In this document: positions 18,002 to 26,362 of the stretch, in pieces
Layout of the letters: every line of letters starts with the position of its first letter
Numbering within the stretch: position 1 is the stretch's first letter
Assembly: GCA_947492235.1 (NCBI GenBank)
Contig: CANLLZ010000001.1
Coordinates: forward strand, 620,001-684,000
DNA length: 64,000 nt
Reading direction: 5' to 3'
DNA from: an uncultured Altererythrobacter sp.
GTDB taxonomy: Bacteria; Pseudomonadota; Alphaproteobacteria; Sphingomonadales; Sphingomonadaceae
The notes under the pieces: model-generated
What the model was told of the DNA's origin: nothing
The model's database searches: none
The model's input: only the letters and a program-made list of their open reading frames with translations
Made by a program: the position numbers and the translations under genes

Positions 18002-18853
18002 TTGAGCGGACAGCAACCCGAACGCATGGGCCCCAAGGCCGATGAGGACGAGAAGCCGATCGGTCGTCAGGGCGGGGGGCTGAGGCTGCGTGCGGTTCTG
18101 CCCAACGCCATCACTGCGGCTGCGCTGTGTTCCGGGCTGACCGGCATCCGGTTCGCGATAACGGGCGATTGGCGTGAAGCTTTGCTCGCCATTGTTCTGG
18201 CCGGTGTTCTGGACGGGATGGATGGCCGTGTCGCGCGGATGCTCAAGGCGCAATCGCGCTTTGGAGCGGAACTCGACAGTCTGGCCGATTCGCTGTCCTT
18301 CGGGATGGCTCCGGCGATTATACTGTATCTGTGGTCGCTGCAGGCGGTGCCCAATCTCGGGTGGTTTGCCTCACTCGCTTTCGCAGTGGCCTGCGCCTTG
18401 CGCCTTGCCCGGTTCAACGCCCAGATCGATGTCGATCATCAGCCGCACAAATCGGCTGGCTTCCTCACCGGCATTCCCGCGCCTGTCGGGGCGGGGCTGG
18501 CGTTCCTGCCGATTTATCTCTGGCTGGCCGGGGGTTGGGAATGGTTGCGTGACCCATGGGTGGCCGGCCCGTGGATGACAGTGATCGCGTTTTTCATGAT
18601 CTCCAACACCGCAACGCTCAGCTGGATGTCGATCAGGCCCCGGCGCAATGTGCGTCTGGAGCTGATCCTGTTTGTCGGCATCCTGTTTGCCGCATTGCTG
18701 GTGGAGCCGTGGTGGACCCTTGCCGTTATCAGCGTCGGCTATCTGGCCCTGATGCCCTATGCGTGGCTCAAATACGCGCGGATCAAGCGGCAAACTTCAG
18801 CGAAGGGGCCGACCCGCCTTGCGCGTTCTGATGAAACGACGCCGGACGAATAA
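18002..18853 (+). CDS. pssA: CDP-diacylglycerol-serine O-phosphatidyltransferase
   Basis: A 283-residue membrane protein with about eight hydrophobic segments. The CDP-alcohol phosphotransferase signature DG-x2-AR-x8-G-x3-D-x3-D is intact (DGMDGRVARML to ELDSLADS, about residues 74-98). It makes phosphatidylserine, the substrate of Psd. TTG at 18,002 is chosen because of AAGGA seven bases upstream; an in-frame ATG lies at 18,026. Its 3' end overlaps a small opposite-strand gene by 71 bases. Confidence 0.9.
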   Translation: MSGQQPERMGPKADEDEKPIGRQGGGLRLRAVLPNAITAAALCSGLTGIRFAITGDWREALLAIVLAGVLDGMDGRVARMLKAQSRFGAELDSLADSLSFGMAPAIILYLWSLQAVPNLGWFASLAFAVACALRLARFNAQIDVDHQPHKSAGFLTGIPAPVGAGLAFLPIYLWLAGGWEWLRDPWVAGPWMTVIAFFMISNTATLSWMSIRPRRNVRLELILFVGILFAALLVEPWWTLAVISVGYLALMPYAWLKYARIKRQTSAKGPTRLARSDETTPDE

Positions 18854-19004
18854 CCCGGCAGGGCACAGGCCGCTGTGTCTTGACCTGTTCAGCCTTCAAT
18901 TCAGCATAAGCATTGCGGCCACGCACCAGCGTGTCGGCCAGCGAAAGCACGCTTGCACCAAAGGCAGCGGTGAAAACGGTGAACAGGGCAATCGTAATCA
19001 TCAT
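18783..19004 (-). CDS. Small membrane protein behind a LexA-type operator
   Basis: A 73-residue protein with one strong N-terminal hydrophobic segment (MMITIALFTVFTAAFGASVL) and a basic, Pro-containing tail; no recognised domain. GAGAG precedes two adjacent ATGs (19,004 and 19,001). Its 3' part overlaps the end of pssA on the other strand. About 100 bases upstream is GAAC-N7-GAAC, the alphaproteobacterial LexA pattern, beside a TTGACA. An SOS-induced single-pass protein would resemble division inhibitors such as Caulobacter SidA in style, but no sequence relationship is claimed. It could be non-coding. Confidence 0.5.
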   Translation of the reverse strand: MMITIALFTVFTAAFGASVLSLADTLVRGRNAYAELKAEQVKTQRPVPCRVIRPASFHQNAQGGSAPSLKFAA

Positions 19005-19349
19005 CTCTCGGTCTCTTCAAACTGCACAAGCCTGTCGAAAGCCTGTGGATATCTGTGGAGAAACAGCTACAGTCAGCAATCTGTTCCCTCGATGAACACT
19101 GTGTTCTCTATTTGTTCCGCCCTGTCAAGGGGAATTCCCGATGAGTGGAATCCCTTATGCGACGAATTGAGGCTGGATTTCTCACCAACACAGCGCTAAA
19201 GGGCCGCATCCCGCCGGGAATGGTCGCATTTCCGCAGCCAATCTCCGCCGGGAAATCCACATGGAAAGCACTATATACCGGTGCTCGTTTGCGGGATCTC
19301 CGCACGGGTCACTCGCTTTCCAGAGGCACAACCGGAAAGGAATTCTACT
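19005..19349. promoter_or_regulatory. Intergenic region between the small membrane protein gene and rpsB
   Basis: These 345 bases hold the promoters of the leftward small gene and of rpsB. Visible signals are the LexA-type half-sites at 19,083-19,117, the direct repeat TGTGGATATCTGTGGA near 19,032-19,047 and the rpsB ribosome site GGAAAGGA. No ribosomal-protein binding structure was recognised. Confidence 0.5.
19083..19128 (-). promoter_or_regulatory. LexA-type operator overlapping a candidate promoter
   Basis: On the plus strand GTTC-TCTATTT-GTTC lies at 19,103-19,117, an exact fit to the alphaproteobacterial SOS box GTTC-N7-GTTC. On the minus strand TTGACA sits at 19,128-19,123, so the box falls in the spacer of a leftward promoter, where a repressor would block it; the -10 is weak. 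A further GTTC-N7-GAAC pair is at 19,083-19,097. The leftward gene starts at 19,004; rpsB starts 233 bases away on the other side. Confidence 0.6.
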
Positions 19350-20087
19350 ATGGCGGCACCTACCGTCACGATGCAGCAATTGATCGAGGCCGGGGCCCAT
19401 TTCGGCCACCAGACCCACCGCTGGAACCCGCGCATGAAGCCGTATATTTTCGGCGCTCGCAACGGTGTTCACATTATCGACCTGTCGCAGACCGTGCCCC
19501 TGATGGCGCGCGCGCTCGACTTCGTCGCCTCCACCGCTGCAGCTGGCGGCAAGGTTCTGTTCGTCGGCACCAAGCGTCAGGCGCAGGAGCCGATGGCAGA
19601 AGCGGCCCGCATGAGCGGCCAGCACTTCGTCAACCACCGCTGGCTGGGCGGCATGCTCACCAACTGGAAGACGATTTCCGGTTCGATCAAGGAACTCAAG
19701 ACCCTTGAAGAGCAGCTGTCGGGCGACACCAGCGGCCTGACCAAGAAGGAAGTCCTGCAGCTCACGCGCAAGCGCGACAAGCTGGAACTGTCCCTTGGCG
19801 GCATCCGCGATATGGGCGGCATTCCCGATGTCATGATCGTGATCGACGCCAACAAGGAAGACCTGGCGATCAAGGAAGCCAACGTTCTGGGCATTCCGGT
19901 CGTCGGCATTCTCGACACCAATGTCGATCCCAACGGCATCGCTTTCCCTGTTCCGGGCAATGACGATGCAGCCCGCGCTGTGCGTCTCTACTCCGAAGCG
20001 TTCGGTGAAGCGGCGGCAGCGGGCAAGAAGGGCAAGGGCGAAGACGCGGGCGAGATGGTCAATCCGCCAGCCGAAGCGGCCGCCTGA
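19350..20087 (+). CDS. rpsB: 30S ribosomal protein S2
   Basis: A 245-residue S2 protein: [66 protein letters not shown], and [15 protein letters not shown] followed by [18 protein letters not shown]. It is an Ala/Gly/Glu-rich tailed version of normal length. The ATG follows GGAAAGGA. It forms the universal rpsB-tsf pair. Confidence 0.97.
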   Translation: MAAPTVTMQQLIEAGAHFGHQTHRWNPRMKPYIFGARNGVHIIDLSQTVPLMARALDFVASTAAAGGKVLFVGTKRQAQEPMAEAARMSGQHFVNHRWLGGMLTNWKTISGSIKELKTLEEQLSGDTSGLTKKEVLQLTRKRDKLELSLGGIRDMGGIPDVMIVIDANKEDLAIKEANVLGIPVVGILDTNVDPNGIAFPVPGNDDAARAVRLYSEAFGEAAAAGKKGKGEDAGEMVNPPAEAAA

Positions 20088-20171
20088 CCTTTTATTCGGG
20101 GGGCTGAACAGGCCACCCGTTCACAGACTATGCGAGGCGGGGCTGCATTGTGCGGCCCCGTCAGCTGTATC

Positions 20172-20199
20172 CCCCAATTCAAACCTCCCCAATTCAAAC
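20172..20199 (+). repeat. 13-base tandem repeat in the rpsB-tsf spacer
   Basis: CCCCAATTCAAAC occurs at 20,172-20,184 and again at 20,187-20,199, 17 bases before the tsf ATG. It is a recent-looking short duplication; no function is evident. Confidence 0.75.
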
Positions 20200-20215
20200 T
20201 CAAGGAATTGATGAC

Positions 20216-21142
20216 ATGGCCGATTTTTCTATCGCCGATGTAAAGACCCTGCGCGAAAAGACCGGCGCGGGCATGATGGACGCCAAGAAGGCGCTGACCG
20301 AAACCGGCGGCGATATCGAAGCCGCTGTTGATGCCCTGCGCGCAAAAGGCCTCGCCGCTGCACAGAAGAAATCCAGCCGCACCGCTGCCGAAGGGCTGGT
20401 GGGCGTCGCTGTGGAAGGCACCAATGGTGTCGCAGTCGAAGTGAATTCCGAAACAGACTTCGTTGCGAAGAACGAGCAGTTCCAGGATTTCGTCCGCAAG
20501 GTCACCGAAACCGGCCTCAAGGCCGATAGCGACGATGTCGAAACGCTGAAGGGTATGGAGTATCCCGGGGGCGGCACCGTGGCCGACAAGCTGACCGACA
20601 ATGTCGCCACCATCGGCGAGAACCAGCAGATCCGCCGGATGAAAAGCGTTTCTGTCTCCAGCGGTATGGTCGTGCCCTATATGCACAACGCCGCTGCGGC
20701 TAACCTTGGCAAGATCGGTGTTCTGGTCGCGCTGGAAAGCGATGCCGGTGCTGACGTGCTGGAGCCGCTGGGCAAGCAGCTGGCCATGCACATTGCCGCT
20801 GCCTTCCCGCAGGCGCTGGACGCCGATGGCCTCGACGCCGACGTGATCGAGCGCGAGCGCGCGATTGCACAGGAAAAGGCCGCCGAAAGCGGCAAGCCTG
20901 AGAACGTGCAGGAAAAGATGGTCGAAGGCGCGATCAAGAAGTTTGCCAAGGAGAACGCTCTCCTCTCGCAGCTGTTCGTGATCGACAACAAGACCCCGAT
21001 CGCCGACGTGGTGGCCAAGGCCGGCAAGGATGCCGGTACCACAATCGTGCTGAAGGACTATGTCCGCTTCCAGCTCGGCGAAGGCATTGAGAAGAAGCAG
21101 GAAGACTTCGCAGCCGAGGTTGCTGCGACGCTGAAGGGCTAA
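20216..21142 (+). CDS. tsf: Elongation factor Ts
   Basis: A 308-residue guanine nucleotide exchange factor for EF-Tu. The N-terminal UBA-like domain carries [17 protein letters not shown], and the core carries the [16 protein letters not shown] signature near residue 80. CAAGGAATTG precedes the ATG. It ends at a strong terminator, so rpsB-tsf is a closed transcription unit here. Confidence 0.97.
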   Translation: MADFSIADVKTLREKTGAGMMDAKKALTETGGDIEAAVDALRAKGLAAAQKKSSRTAAEGLVGVAVEGTNGVAVEVNSETDFVAKNEQFQDFVRKVTETGLKADSDDVETLKGMEYPGGGTVADKLTDNVATIGENQQIRRMKSVSVSSGMVVPYMHNAAAANLGKIGVLVALESDAGADVLEPLGKQLAMHIAAAFPQALDADGLDADVIERERAIAQEKAAESGKPENVQEKMVEGAIKKFAKENALLSQLFVIDNKTPIADVVAKAGKDAGTTIVLKDYVRFQLGEGIEKKQEDFAAEVAATLKG

Positions 21143-21172
21143 ACGCTCTCTTCCCGATCAAGCAGAAAAAGG

Positions 21173-21207
21173 CGGCCGCCGGACCTGAAGGTTCGGCGGC
21201 CGTTTTT
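21173..21207 (+). terminator. Rho-independent terminator after tsf
   Basis: CGGCCGCCGGA (21,173-21,183) pairs with TTCGGCGGCCG (21,192-21,202), followed by TTTTTG. It also stands just beyond the stop of the convergent metallo-hydrolase gene. Confidence 0.88.
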
Positions 21208-21221
21208 GTTTCTCGATGAGC

Positions 21222-22289
21222 CTAGAGGGCGTCGCGCATCATCACCTCTGTTCCTTCCGGTGCCAAGGTGAAAATCATCCCATCCCCACCAATGGTGATT
21301 TCTCCGTCGAAGTAATCCGCCGCGTCGCCGAGAAAGGCGGGATAGACCATGCTTGTCGGGAGTGGGGGGACGAGATGCGAGAGCACCAGATGCTTCGCAC
21401 CCGCGGCTTGCGCGCTCTTGGCGGCATCTTCGGGTGAGGCATGGTAATCGAGAATATCGCGGGTGATGGTCGCGGTATTGGCTTGGTCATTCGCGTCGAG
21501 GGCCCGCGTGATGGGCGCGACAAGATCGGGCTGAAGCGCGTCGTGAACAAGAATGTCGGCTCCCTTCGCAGCGCTTTCGAGAGATGGTGATTTTGCCGCA
21601 TCGCCGCTGATCACAATGGACCGGCCCTTGTAGTCGAAGCGATAGCCGACCGCTGGTTTGATCGGGTCATGATCGACCGGGAAGGCGGTTATCTTCAGGC
21701 CATCGCGCTCATGCACCACGACTGGCGCACCGGTGATGGAAAACGGCACTGCCTGTGCGCCCCCTCCCGTGGGAGGCACAATCGCTTCACCGTGATGCGC
21801 AACACGATAGGTCATGTCGGTCGCGTAGAATGCATTGAAGCCGTCAATCACCGCTTCGATGCCCTGCGGCCCGTGCACGGGCAATGGCTCGTCAGCCGCT
21901 TGCAGCGTCCAGTAAAGCAGCGCGAGCGGACCCATGCCGTCTATATGGTCGGAGTGGAAATGGGTGAGCAGCAGTCCATCGATACTCGCGATATCGAATT
22001 GCATGAGATTGAGATTGCGCGCACCCCCTTCGCCAATGTCGACGACCCATGCCTGATTACCAGCGACAACGACCTGGCACGGTCCGGCGCGATCGGGATT
22101 GGGTAGGGGCGAGCCCGTGCCGCACAGCACCAGATGAAGGCCATCATCAAACACCAGCCCGTCGCCGGCAGCACGCGCTTCTGCGGCGCTTTCGAACAGT
22201 GCCTGCCCGATCTGGCGCTGGAACAGCAGGGTCGCCCCCAAAGCGAGCACGGTTAGCACCAGCAGTGCAATGGCTACTTTCTTCAGCAT
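21222..22289 (-). CDS. Metallo-beta-lactamase-fold hydrolase, membrane-anchored or exported
   Basis: A 355-residue protein. A single N-terminal hydrophobic segment (LLVLTVLALGATLLF) anchors or exports it. The fold starts with LCGTGSPLPNPDRAGP and keeps the zinc motif THFHSDHIDG near residues 107-116, a second His near GYRFDYKGRSIVISGDA and a final LSHLVPP. This resembles the RNase Z/arylsulfatase-like branch of the superfamily; the substrate is unknown. The ATG at 22,289 is used. It sits on the opposite strand between tsf and pyrH, splitting the usual rpsB-tsf-pyrH-frr order. Confidence 0.85.
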   Translation of the reverse strand: MLKKVAIALLVLTVLALGATLLFQRQIGQALFESAAEARAAGDGLVFDDGLHLVLCGTGSPLPNPDRAGPCQVVVAGNQAWVVDIGEGGARNLNLMQFDIASIDGLLLTHFHSDHIDGMGPLALLYWTLQAADEPLPVHGPQGIEAVIDGFNAFYATDMTYRVAHHGEAIVPPTGGGAQAVPFSITGAPVVVHERDGLKITAFPVDHDPIKPAVGYRFDYKGRSIVISGDAAKSPSLESAAKGADILVHDALQPDLVAPITRALDANDQANTATITRDILDYHASPEDAAKSAQAAGAKHLVLSHLVPPLPTSMVYPAFLGDAADYFDGEITIGGDGMIFTLAPEGTEVMMRDAL

Positions 22290-22373
22290 CGTCGCGTCTG
22301 CCCTTAAGGTCGGGCCTTTCCCTTTGCGCCACCCTAGCTTGGTCGCTAAGGGACGTGCCATCCTGAAATTGAA

Positions 22374-23105
22374 ATGGATTCTGCACCGGCCATGCCTCTG
22401 ACCACTGCCAAACGCGTCCTTCTGAAACTTTCGGGCGAGGTGCTGATGGGCGATCAGGACTTTGGCATCGATCCCGCTTTCGTCGCCGAGCTGGCGCAGG
22501 AAGTGAAGGCGGCCAAGGATACCGGCCTCGAAATCTGCCTTGTCATTGGCGGAGGCAATATCTTTCGCGGGATGGCCGGCGCGGCGCAGGGGATGGACCG
22601 GGCGCAGGCCGACTATATGGGCATGCTCGCCACGGTGATGAACGCGCTCGCCATGCAAAATGCGCTGGAGCAGCTGGGCGTGCCGACCCGCGTGCAATCC
22701 GCCATCGAGATGGACAAGGTGTGCGAGCCGGTGATCCGCCGCCGCGCAGAGCGCCATCTGGAAAAGGGGCGCATCGTTATCTTTGCAGCGGGCGTGGGCG
22801 CGCCGTACTTTACCACCGACAGCGGTGCAGCCCTGCGCGCGGCGGAAATGCGCTGCGATGCCTTGTTGAAAGGCACCAGCGTGGACGGGGTTTATGACAG
22901 CGACCCCAAGAAGAACGCTGATGCGAAGCGTTTCGATACCGTGGGTTACGACCGCGTGCTGGCAGATAATCTGAAAGTGATGGATGCCTCTGCCGTGGCG
23001 CTGTGCCGCGATAACCAGATACCGATTGTAGTGTTCTCGATCCGGGAGAAGGGCAATCTGGCCCGCATCCTGAATGGCGAGGGCACGCAGACAATCGTCC
23101 AGTAA
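22374..23105 (+). CDS. pyrH: Uridylate kinase
   Basis: A 243-residue bacterial UMP kinase of the amino acid kinase fold: [59 protein letters not shown] and [14 protein letters not shown]. It phosphorylates UMP to UDP, with UTP as inhibitor in known members. ATG 22,374 is given; ATG 22,392 (MPLTTAKRV) is equally possible. It opens the pyrH-frr-uppS-cdsA-dxr-rseP-bamA-skp-fabZ cluster. Confidence 0.95.
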   Translation: MDSAPAMPLTTAKRVLLKLSGEVLMGDQDFGIDPAFVAELAQEVKAAKDTGLEICLVIGGGNIFRGMAGAAQGMDRAQADYMGMLATVMNALAMQNALEQLGVPTRVQSAIEMDKVCEPVIRRRAERHLEKGRIVIFAAGVGAPYFTTDSGAALRAAEMRCDALLKGTSVDGVYDSDPKKNADAKRFDTVGYDRVLADNLKVMDASAVALCRDNQIPIVVFSIREKGNLARILNGEGTQTIVQ

Positions 23106-23147
23106 AAACGACCCAGTAAAAAACGACGAGGAACCGGAGAGCCTGAC

Positions 23148-23705
23148 ATGGCCAAATTTGACAAAGCCGATATCGAACGCCGGATGCAGGGCGCTGTTGA
23201 GAGCCTGAAAGGCGATCTGGGCGGTCTGCGCACGGGCCGCGCCAACACCAGCCTGCTCGATCCCGTCGTATGCGAAGTCTATGGCTCGATGATGCCGCTG
23301 AGCCAGGTCGCCACCGTCTCCGCCCCGGAGCCGCGCATGCTGAGCGTGCAGGTGTGGGACAAGAGCAATGTCAGCGCAGTAGAGAAGGGCATTTCCAAGG
23401 CCAATCTGGGGCTCAACCCCATGACCGACGGCCAGACCGTGCGTCTGCCGATGCCCGACCTGACCGAGGAGCGCCGCAAGGAACTGGCCAAGCTGGCGGG
23501 CTCCTATGCCGAGAACGCGAAAATCGCGATCCGCAATGTCCGCCGCGACGGGATGGAAGCGCTGAAGGAAGACGAGAAGAAGAAGGAAATCTCCGAAGAC
23601 GAGCGCAAGCGTTCCGAGGATGAGGTCCAGAAGCTGACCGACAAATATGTCGCCGATGCCGACACCGCCGCAGAGGCGAAGGAAAAGGAAATCCTGACCC
23701 AGTGA
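23148..23705 (+). CDS. frr: Ribosome recycling factor
   Basis: A 185-residue RRF: the [26 protein letters not shown] helix start, [45 protein letters not shown] and [12 protein letters not shown]. It releases ribosomes from mRNA with EF-G after termination. GAGGAACCGGAG lies upstream. The gene ends just before a palindromic repeat. Confidence 0.97.
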   Translation: MAKFDKADIERRMQGAVESLKGDLGGLRTGRANTSLLDPVVCEVYGSMMPLSQVATVSAPEPRMLSVQVWDKSNVSAVEKGISKANLGLNPMTDGQTVRLPMPDLTEERRKELAKLAGSYAENAKIAIRNVRRDGMEALKEDEKKKEISEDERKRSEDEVQKLTDKYVADADTAAEAKEKEILTQ

Positions 23706-23723
23706 ACGCGTCCGGCGTTTTCC

Positions 23724-23825
23724 TCCCCTCCTTTTCAAAGGAGGGGATCGAGGGGTGGTTGCGCTGCGCCAGCAGCGATTGCGCCTTGCACCACCCCCAA
23801 ACCCCCTCCTCTGAAGAGGAGGGGG
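23724..23825 (+). repeat. Composite palindromic repeat between frr and uppS
   Basis: Two perfect hairpins frame the element: TCCCCTCCTT TTC AAGGAGGGGA type at 23,724-23,747, and CCCCCTCCTC-TGAA-GAGGAGGGGG at 23,802-23,825. Between them GGGTGGTTGCGCTGC and TGCACCACCC pair inwardly. This looks like a BIME-like mobile extragenic repeat. Its right arm holds the uppS Shine-Dalgarno sequence. Confidence 0.8.
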
Positions 23826-23828
23826 CTT

Positions 23829-24509
23829 TTGACTGACCATAGCCGTGCACGCCACGTTGCCATCATCATGGATGGCAATGGCCGCTGGGCGAAGCGCAAG
23901 GGGCTGCCCCGCGCGGTCGGTCACCAGCGGGGGGTAGAGGCCGTGCGCAAGCTGGTGCGCAGTGTCGGCGATATGGGCATCGACTGCCTGACGCTCTATG
24001 CGTTCAGCTCCGAAAACTGGAAGCGGCCCGAAGAAGAGGTCGATGATCTGATGAACCTGATGCGCAAGTTCATCAAATCGGACTTGCCGGAATTCGTCGC
24101 CAACAATGTGCGCCTGAAGATCATCGGCGACTGGCAGGGATTGGCGCCCGATATCGTCGCCATGCTGGAGGATGCTCTGGAGCAGACTGCGGGCGGGACG
24201 CATACGCTGGCCGTCGCGCTCAATTACGGGGCACAGCAGGAAATTGCCTCGGCAGCGGCCAAAGCAGCGGCGTCTGGCGAGGTGACCGAAGAAAGCATCG
24301 CCGCGCATCTCTACACTGCAGACTTGCCGCCGCTCGATTTGCTGATCCGCACCAGCGGCGAAGTGCGCCTCTCGAATTTCCTGCTGTGGCAGGCCGCCTA
24401 TGCCGAGATGGCGTTTGTCGATACGCTGTGGCCCGACTTCGCGCCGGAGCATTTGCATCAGGCGCTCGATGATTTCGCGCAGAGGGAGCGGCGCTATGGT
24501 GGACGCTGA
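23829..24509 (+). CDS. uppS: Undecaprenyl diphosphate synthase (cis-prenyl transferase)
   Basis: A 226-residue enzyme making the C55 lipid carrier for peptidoglycan and surface glycans. It has IIMDGNGRWAKRKGLPRAVGH with the catalytic Asp at residue 15, LTLYAFSSENWKRP, and LDLLIRTSGEVRLSNFLLWQ with the RxSNFLLWQ-like end. The start is TTG 23,829; no ATG precedes the catalytic Asp except one inside the motif. AGGAGG at 23,817-23,822 is the ribosome site, within the stem of the preceding palindrome. The 3' end overlaps cdsA by 14 bases. Confidence 0.95.
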   Translation: MTDHSRARHVAIIMDGNGRWAKRKGLPRAVGHQRGVEAVRKLVRSVGDMGIDCLTLYAFSSENWKRPEEEVDDLMNLMRKFIKSDLPEFVANNVRLKIIGDWQGLAPDIVAMLEDALEQTAGGTHTLAVALNYGAQQEIASAAAKAAASGEVTEESIAAHLYTADLPPLDLLIRTSGEVRLSNFLLWQAAYAEMAFVDTLWPDFAPEHLHQALDDFAQRERRYGGR

Positions 24510-25206
24510 AGTCCAGCCGAAAAAGAAGAGCGATCTGGGCGTGCGCCTCGCTTCTGCGCTGGTCATGCTCGCGGTACTGTTTGGCGCGTTTGCGGCTGGC
24601 GAGCTGTGGTTCGATGCGTTCGTGGTTGCGGTAACGCTGGTCACTTTTGCGGAATTCGTCCGCTTGGTTCTGAAGGCGACCGACAATCCGGCCTATCGCA
24701 TCGCCGGGATTGTGGCCGGCGCCTTCTATATCGGGCTGGCCGGGATGGTGATTGTCGGGCTTGATTCTTACTATCTGCTCGCCGCCGTGGGCGTGGTCAT
24801 TGCCACCGATGTCGGTGCCTATTTCATGGGGCGCAGCATTGGCGGGCCAAAAATCGCGCCCTCGATCAGTCCGTCCAAGACATGGGCGGGCCTGTTTGGG
24901 GGAATGTTGCTTGCTGCGCTGTTCCTGATCCTGATGGTCGGCGCGTTTCACTACACCAGCGGATACAAGACGTGGGGCGAGCTGTTCGCAGTGGCCTGGC
25001 CCGATGCCGCCGGTGCAGCGGTTGTCGGCGCGATCCTCGCGATCACCGCGCAATTCGGCGATTTCTTCCAGAGCTGGCTGAAGCGCAAGGCTGGGGTGAA
25101 AGACAGCTCCAATCTGATCCCTGGCCATGGCGGTTTCTTCGACCGGACCGATGGCCTGCTGCCGGTGGCACTGATTGTCGGCTTTATCGGCGCGACGTTT
25201 ACCTGA
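24496..25206 (+). CDS. cdsA: Phosphatidate cytidylyltransferase
   Basis: A 236-residue multi-pass membrane protein that makes CDP-diacylglycerol, the precursor used by PssA and PgsA in this window. The C-terminal family signature is intact: SWLKRKAGVKDSSNLIPGHG then GFFDRTDGLL. The start is ATG 24,496 (MVDAEVQPKKK), inside the end of uppS, indicating translational coupling. It is somewhat shorter than E. coli CdsA. Confidence 0.93.
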   Translation: MVDAEVQPKKKSDLGVRLASALVMLAVLFGAFAAGELWFDAFVVAVTLVTFAEFVRLVLKATDNPAYRIAGIVAGAFYIGLAGMVIVGLDSYYLLAAVGVVIATDVGAYFMGRSIGGPKIAPSISPSKTWAGLFGGMLLAALFLILMVGAFHYTSGYKTWGELFAVAWPDAAGAAVVGAILAITAQFGDFFQSWLKRKAGVKDSSNLIPGHGGFFDRTDGLLPVALIVGFIGATFT

Positions 25207-25210
25207 TCCG

Positions 25211-26362
25211 ATGCGCAGTCTCTCTATCTTCGGGGCCACAGGCTCGGTCGGCACATCGACACTGGAGCTTGTCAGGCAGGATCGCAGCGCGTGGGACGTC
25301 AAAGTCCTGACGGCCAATTGCAGCGCAGGCGAACTCGCGAGACTGGCGCGCGAATTCGATGCCGAATTAGCGGTTGTGGCGGATGAAAGCTGCCTTGCGG
25401 ATTTGCGCGAGGCTCTGGCCGGCTCGGGGATCGAAAGCGCGGGCGGGGCGGCAGCCCTGTGCGATGCCGCCCGGACAACCGCCGATATCACGGTCGCTGC
25501 GATTGTCGGATGCGCGGGGCTGGAGCCGGTGATGGCCGCGATCGAGCAGGGCAACACCATTGCACTGGCGAACAAGGAAGCGCTGGTCTCCGCAGGCGAG
25601 GTGATGACCGCCGCCGTCGCCAAATATGGCGCGACATTGCTGCCGGTGGATTCCGAACACAACGCGATCTTCCAGTGCCTTGCGGGCGGCAAGACCGAAG
25701 ATGTGCGCTGGATAACGCTGACCGCGAGCGGCGGGCCGTTGCGGACCTGGTCGCAGGCCGAGCTGGAAGCGGCCACTCCGGCACAGGCGGTGGCGCATCC
25801 CAATTGGGATATGGGCGCCAAGATTAGCGTCGACAGCGCGACCATGTTCAACAAGGGGCTGGAGCTGATCGAAGCGCACCACCTGTTCCCCGTCGGCCTC
25901 GACAGGCTGCGCATCGTGGTGCACCCGCAGAGTGTCATTCACTCGATGGTCGAATACCGCGACGGATCGACGCTGGCGCAATTGGGGCCGTCGGACATGA
26001 AGGTGCCGATTGCCTCCTGCCTTGCTTGGCCTGACCGGATGGATACGCCCTGCGATCCGCTGGACCTGCCTGCCATCGGCTCGCTGACATTCGAAGCGCC
26101 CGACGAAACGCGCTTCCCCGCCACGCGTCTGGCGCGCCATGCCGCGATGGCGGGCGGGGCGGCGCCTGCTGTGCTCAATGCCGCCAATGAAGTGGCCGTG
26201 GCTGCGTTTCTCGCCGGTAAGATCGCATTCACCCGCATCGCGGTAATGGTGGAGCAGACCCTGACCGACTACACACCCGCAGCGCCCGGATCGCTGGCCG
26301 ATGTGATGGCCGTCGATGCCGCAGCGCGCGAAAAAGCGTCGGCTATGCTAGAGAGCGCCTGA
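25211..26362 (+). CDS. dxr: 1-deoxy-D-xylulose 5-phosphate reductoisomerase
   Basis: A 383-residue NADPH-dependent enzyme of the MEP isoprenoid pathway. It has the nucleotide motif SIFGATGSVGTST (5-17), ALANKEALVSAGEV, the metal/substrate motif PVDSEHNAIFQCL, the flexible loop start TASGGPLR, and WDMGAKISVDSATMFNKGLE. The start lies 4 bases after cdsA; the stop abuts the rseP ATG. It supplies isoprenoid precursors to UppS. Confidence 0.96.
   Translation: MRSLSIFGATGSVGTSTLELVRQDRSAWDVKVLTANCSAGELARLAREFDAELAVVADESCLADLREALAGSGIESAGGAAALCDAARTTADITVAAIVGCAGLEPVMAAIEQGNTIALANKEALVSAGEVMTAAVAKYGATLLPVDSEHNAIFQCLAGGKTEDVRWITLTASGGPLRTWSQAELEAATPAQAVAHPNWDMGAKISVDSATMFNKGLELIEAHHLFPVGLDRLRIVVHPQSVIHSMVEYRDGSTLAQLGPSDMKVPIASCLAWPDRMDTPCDPLDLPAIGSLTFEAPDETRFPATRLARHAAMAGGAAPAVLNAANEVAVAAFLAGKIAFTRIAVMVEQTLTDYTPAAPGSLADVMAVDAAAREKASAMLESA

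Noticed and set aside
19108-19305. 65-codon leftward frame upstream of rpsB
   Set aside because: Arg/Pro-rich noise; it overlaps the LexA-type site and has no ribosome site.
21222-24686. Very long leftward open frame (about 1150 codons) opposite pyrH, frr and uppS
   Set aside because: Only the last 355 codons have protein character (the metallo-hydrolase). The rest is stop-free because of high GC and codon bias of the genes on the other strand.
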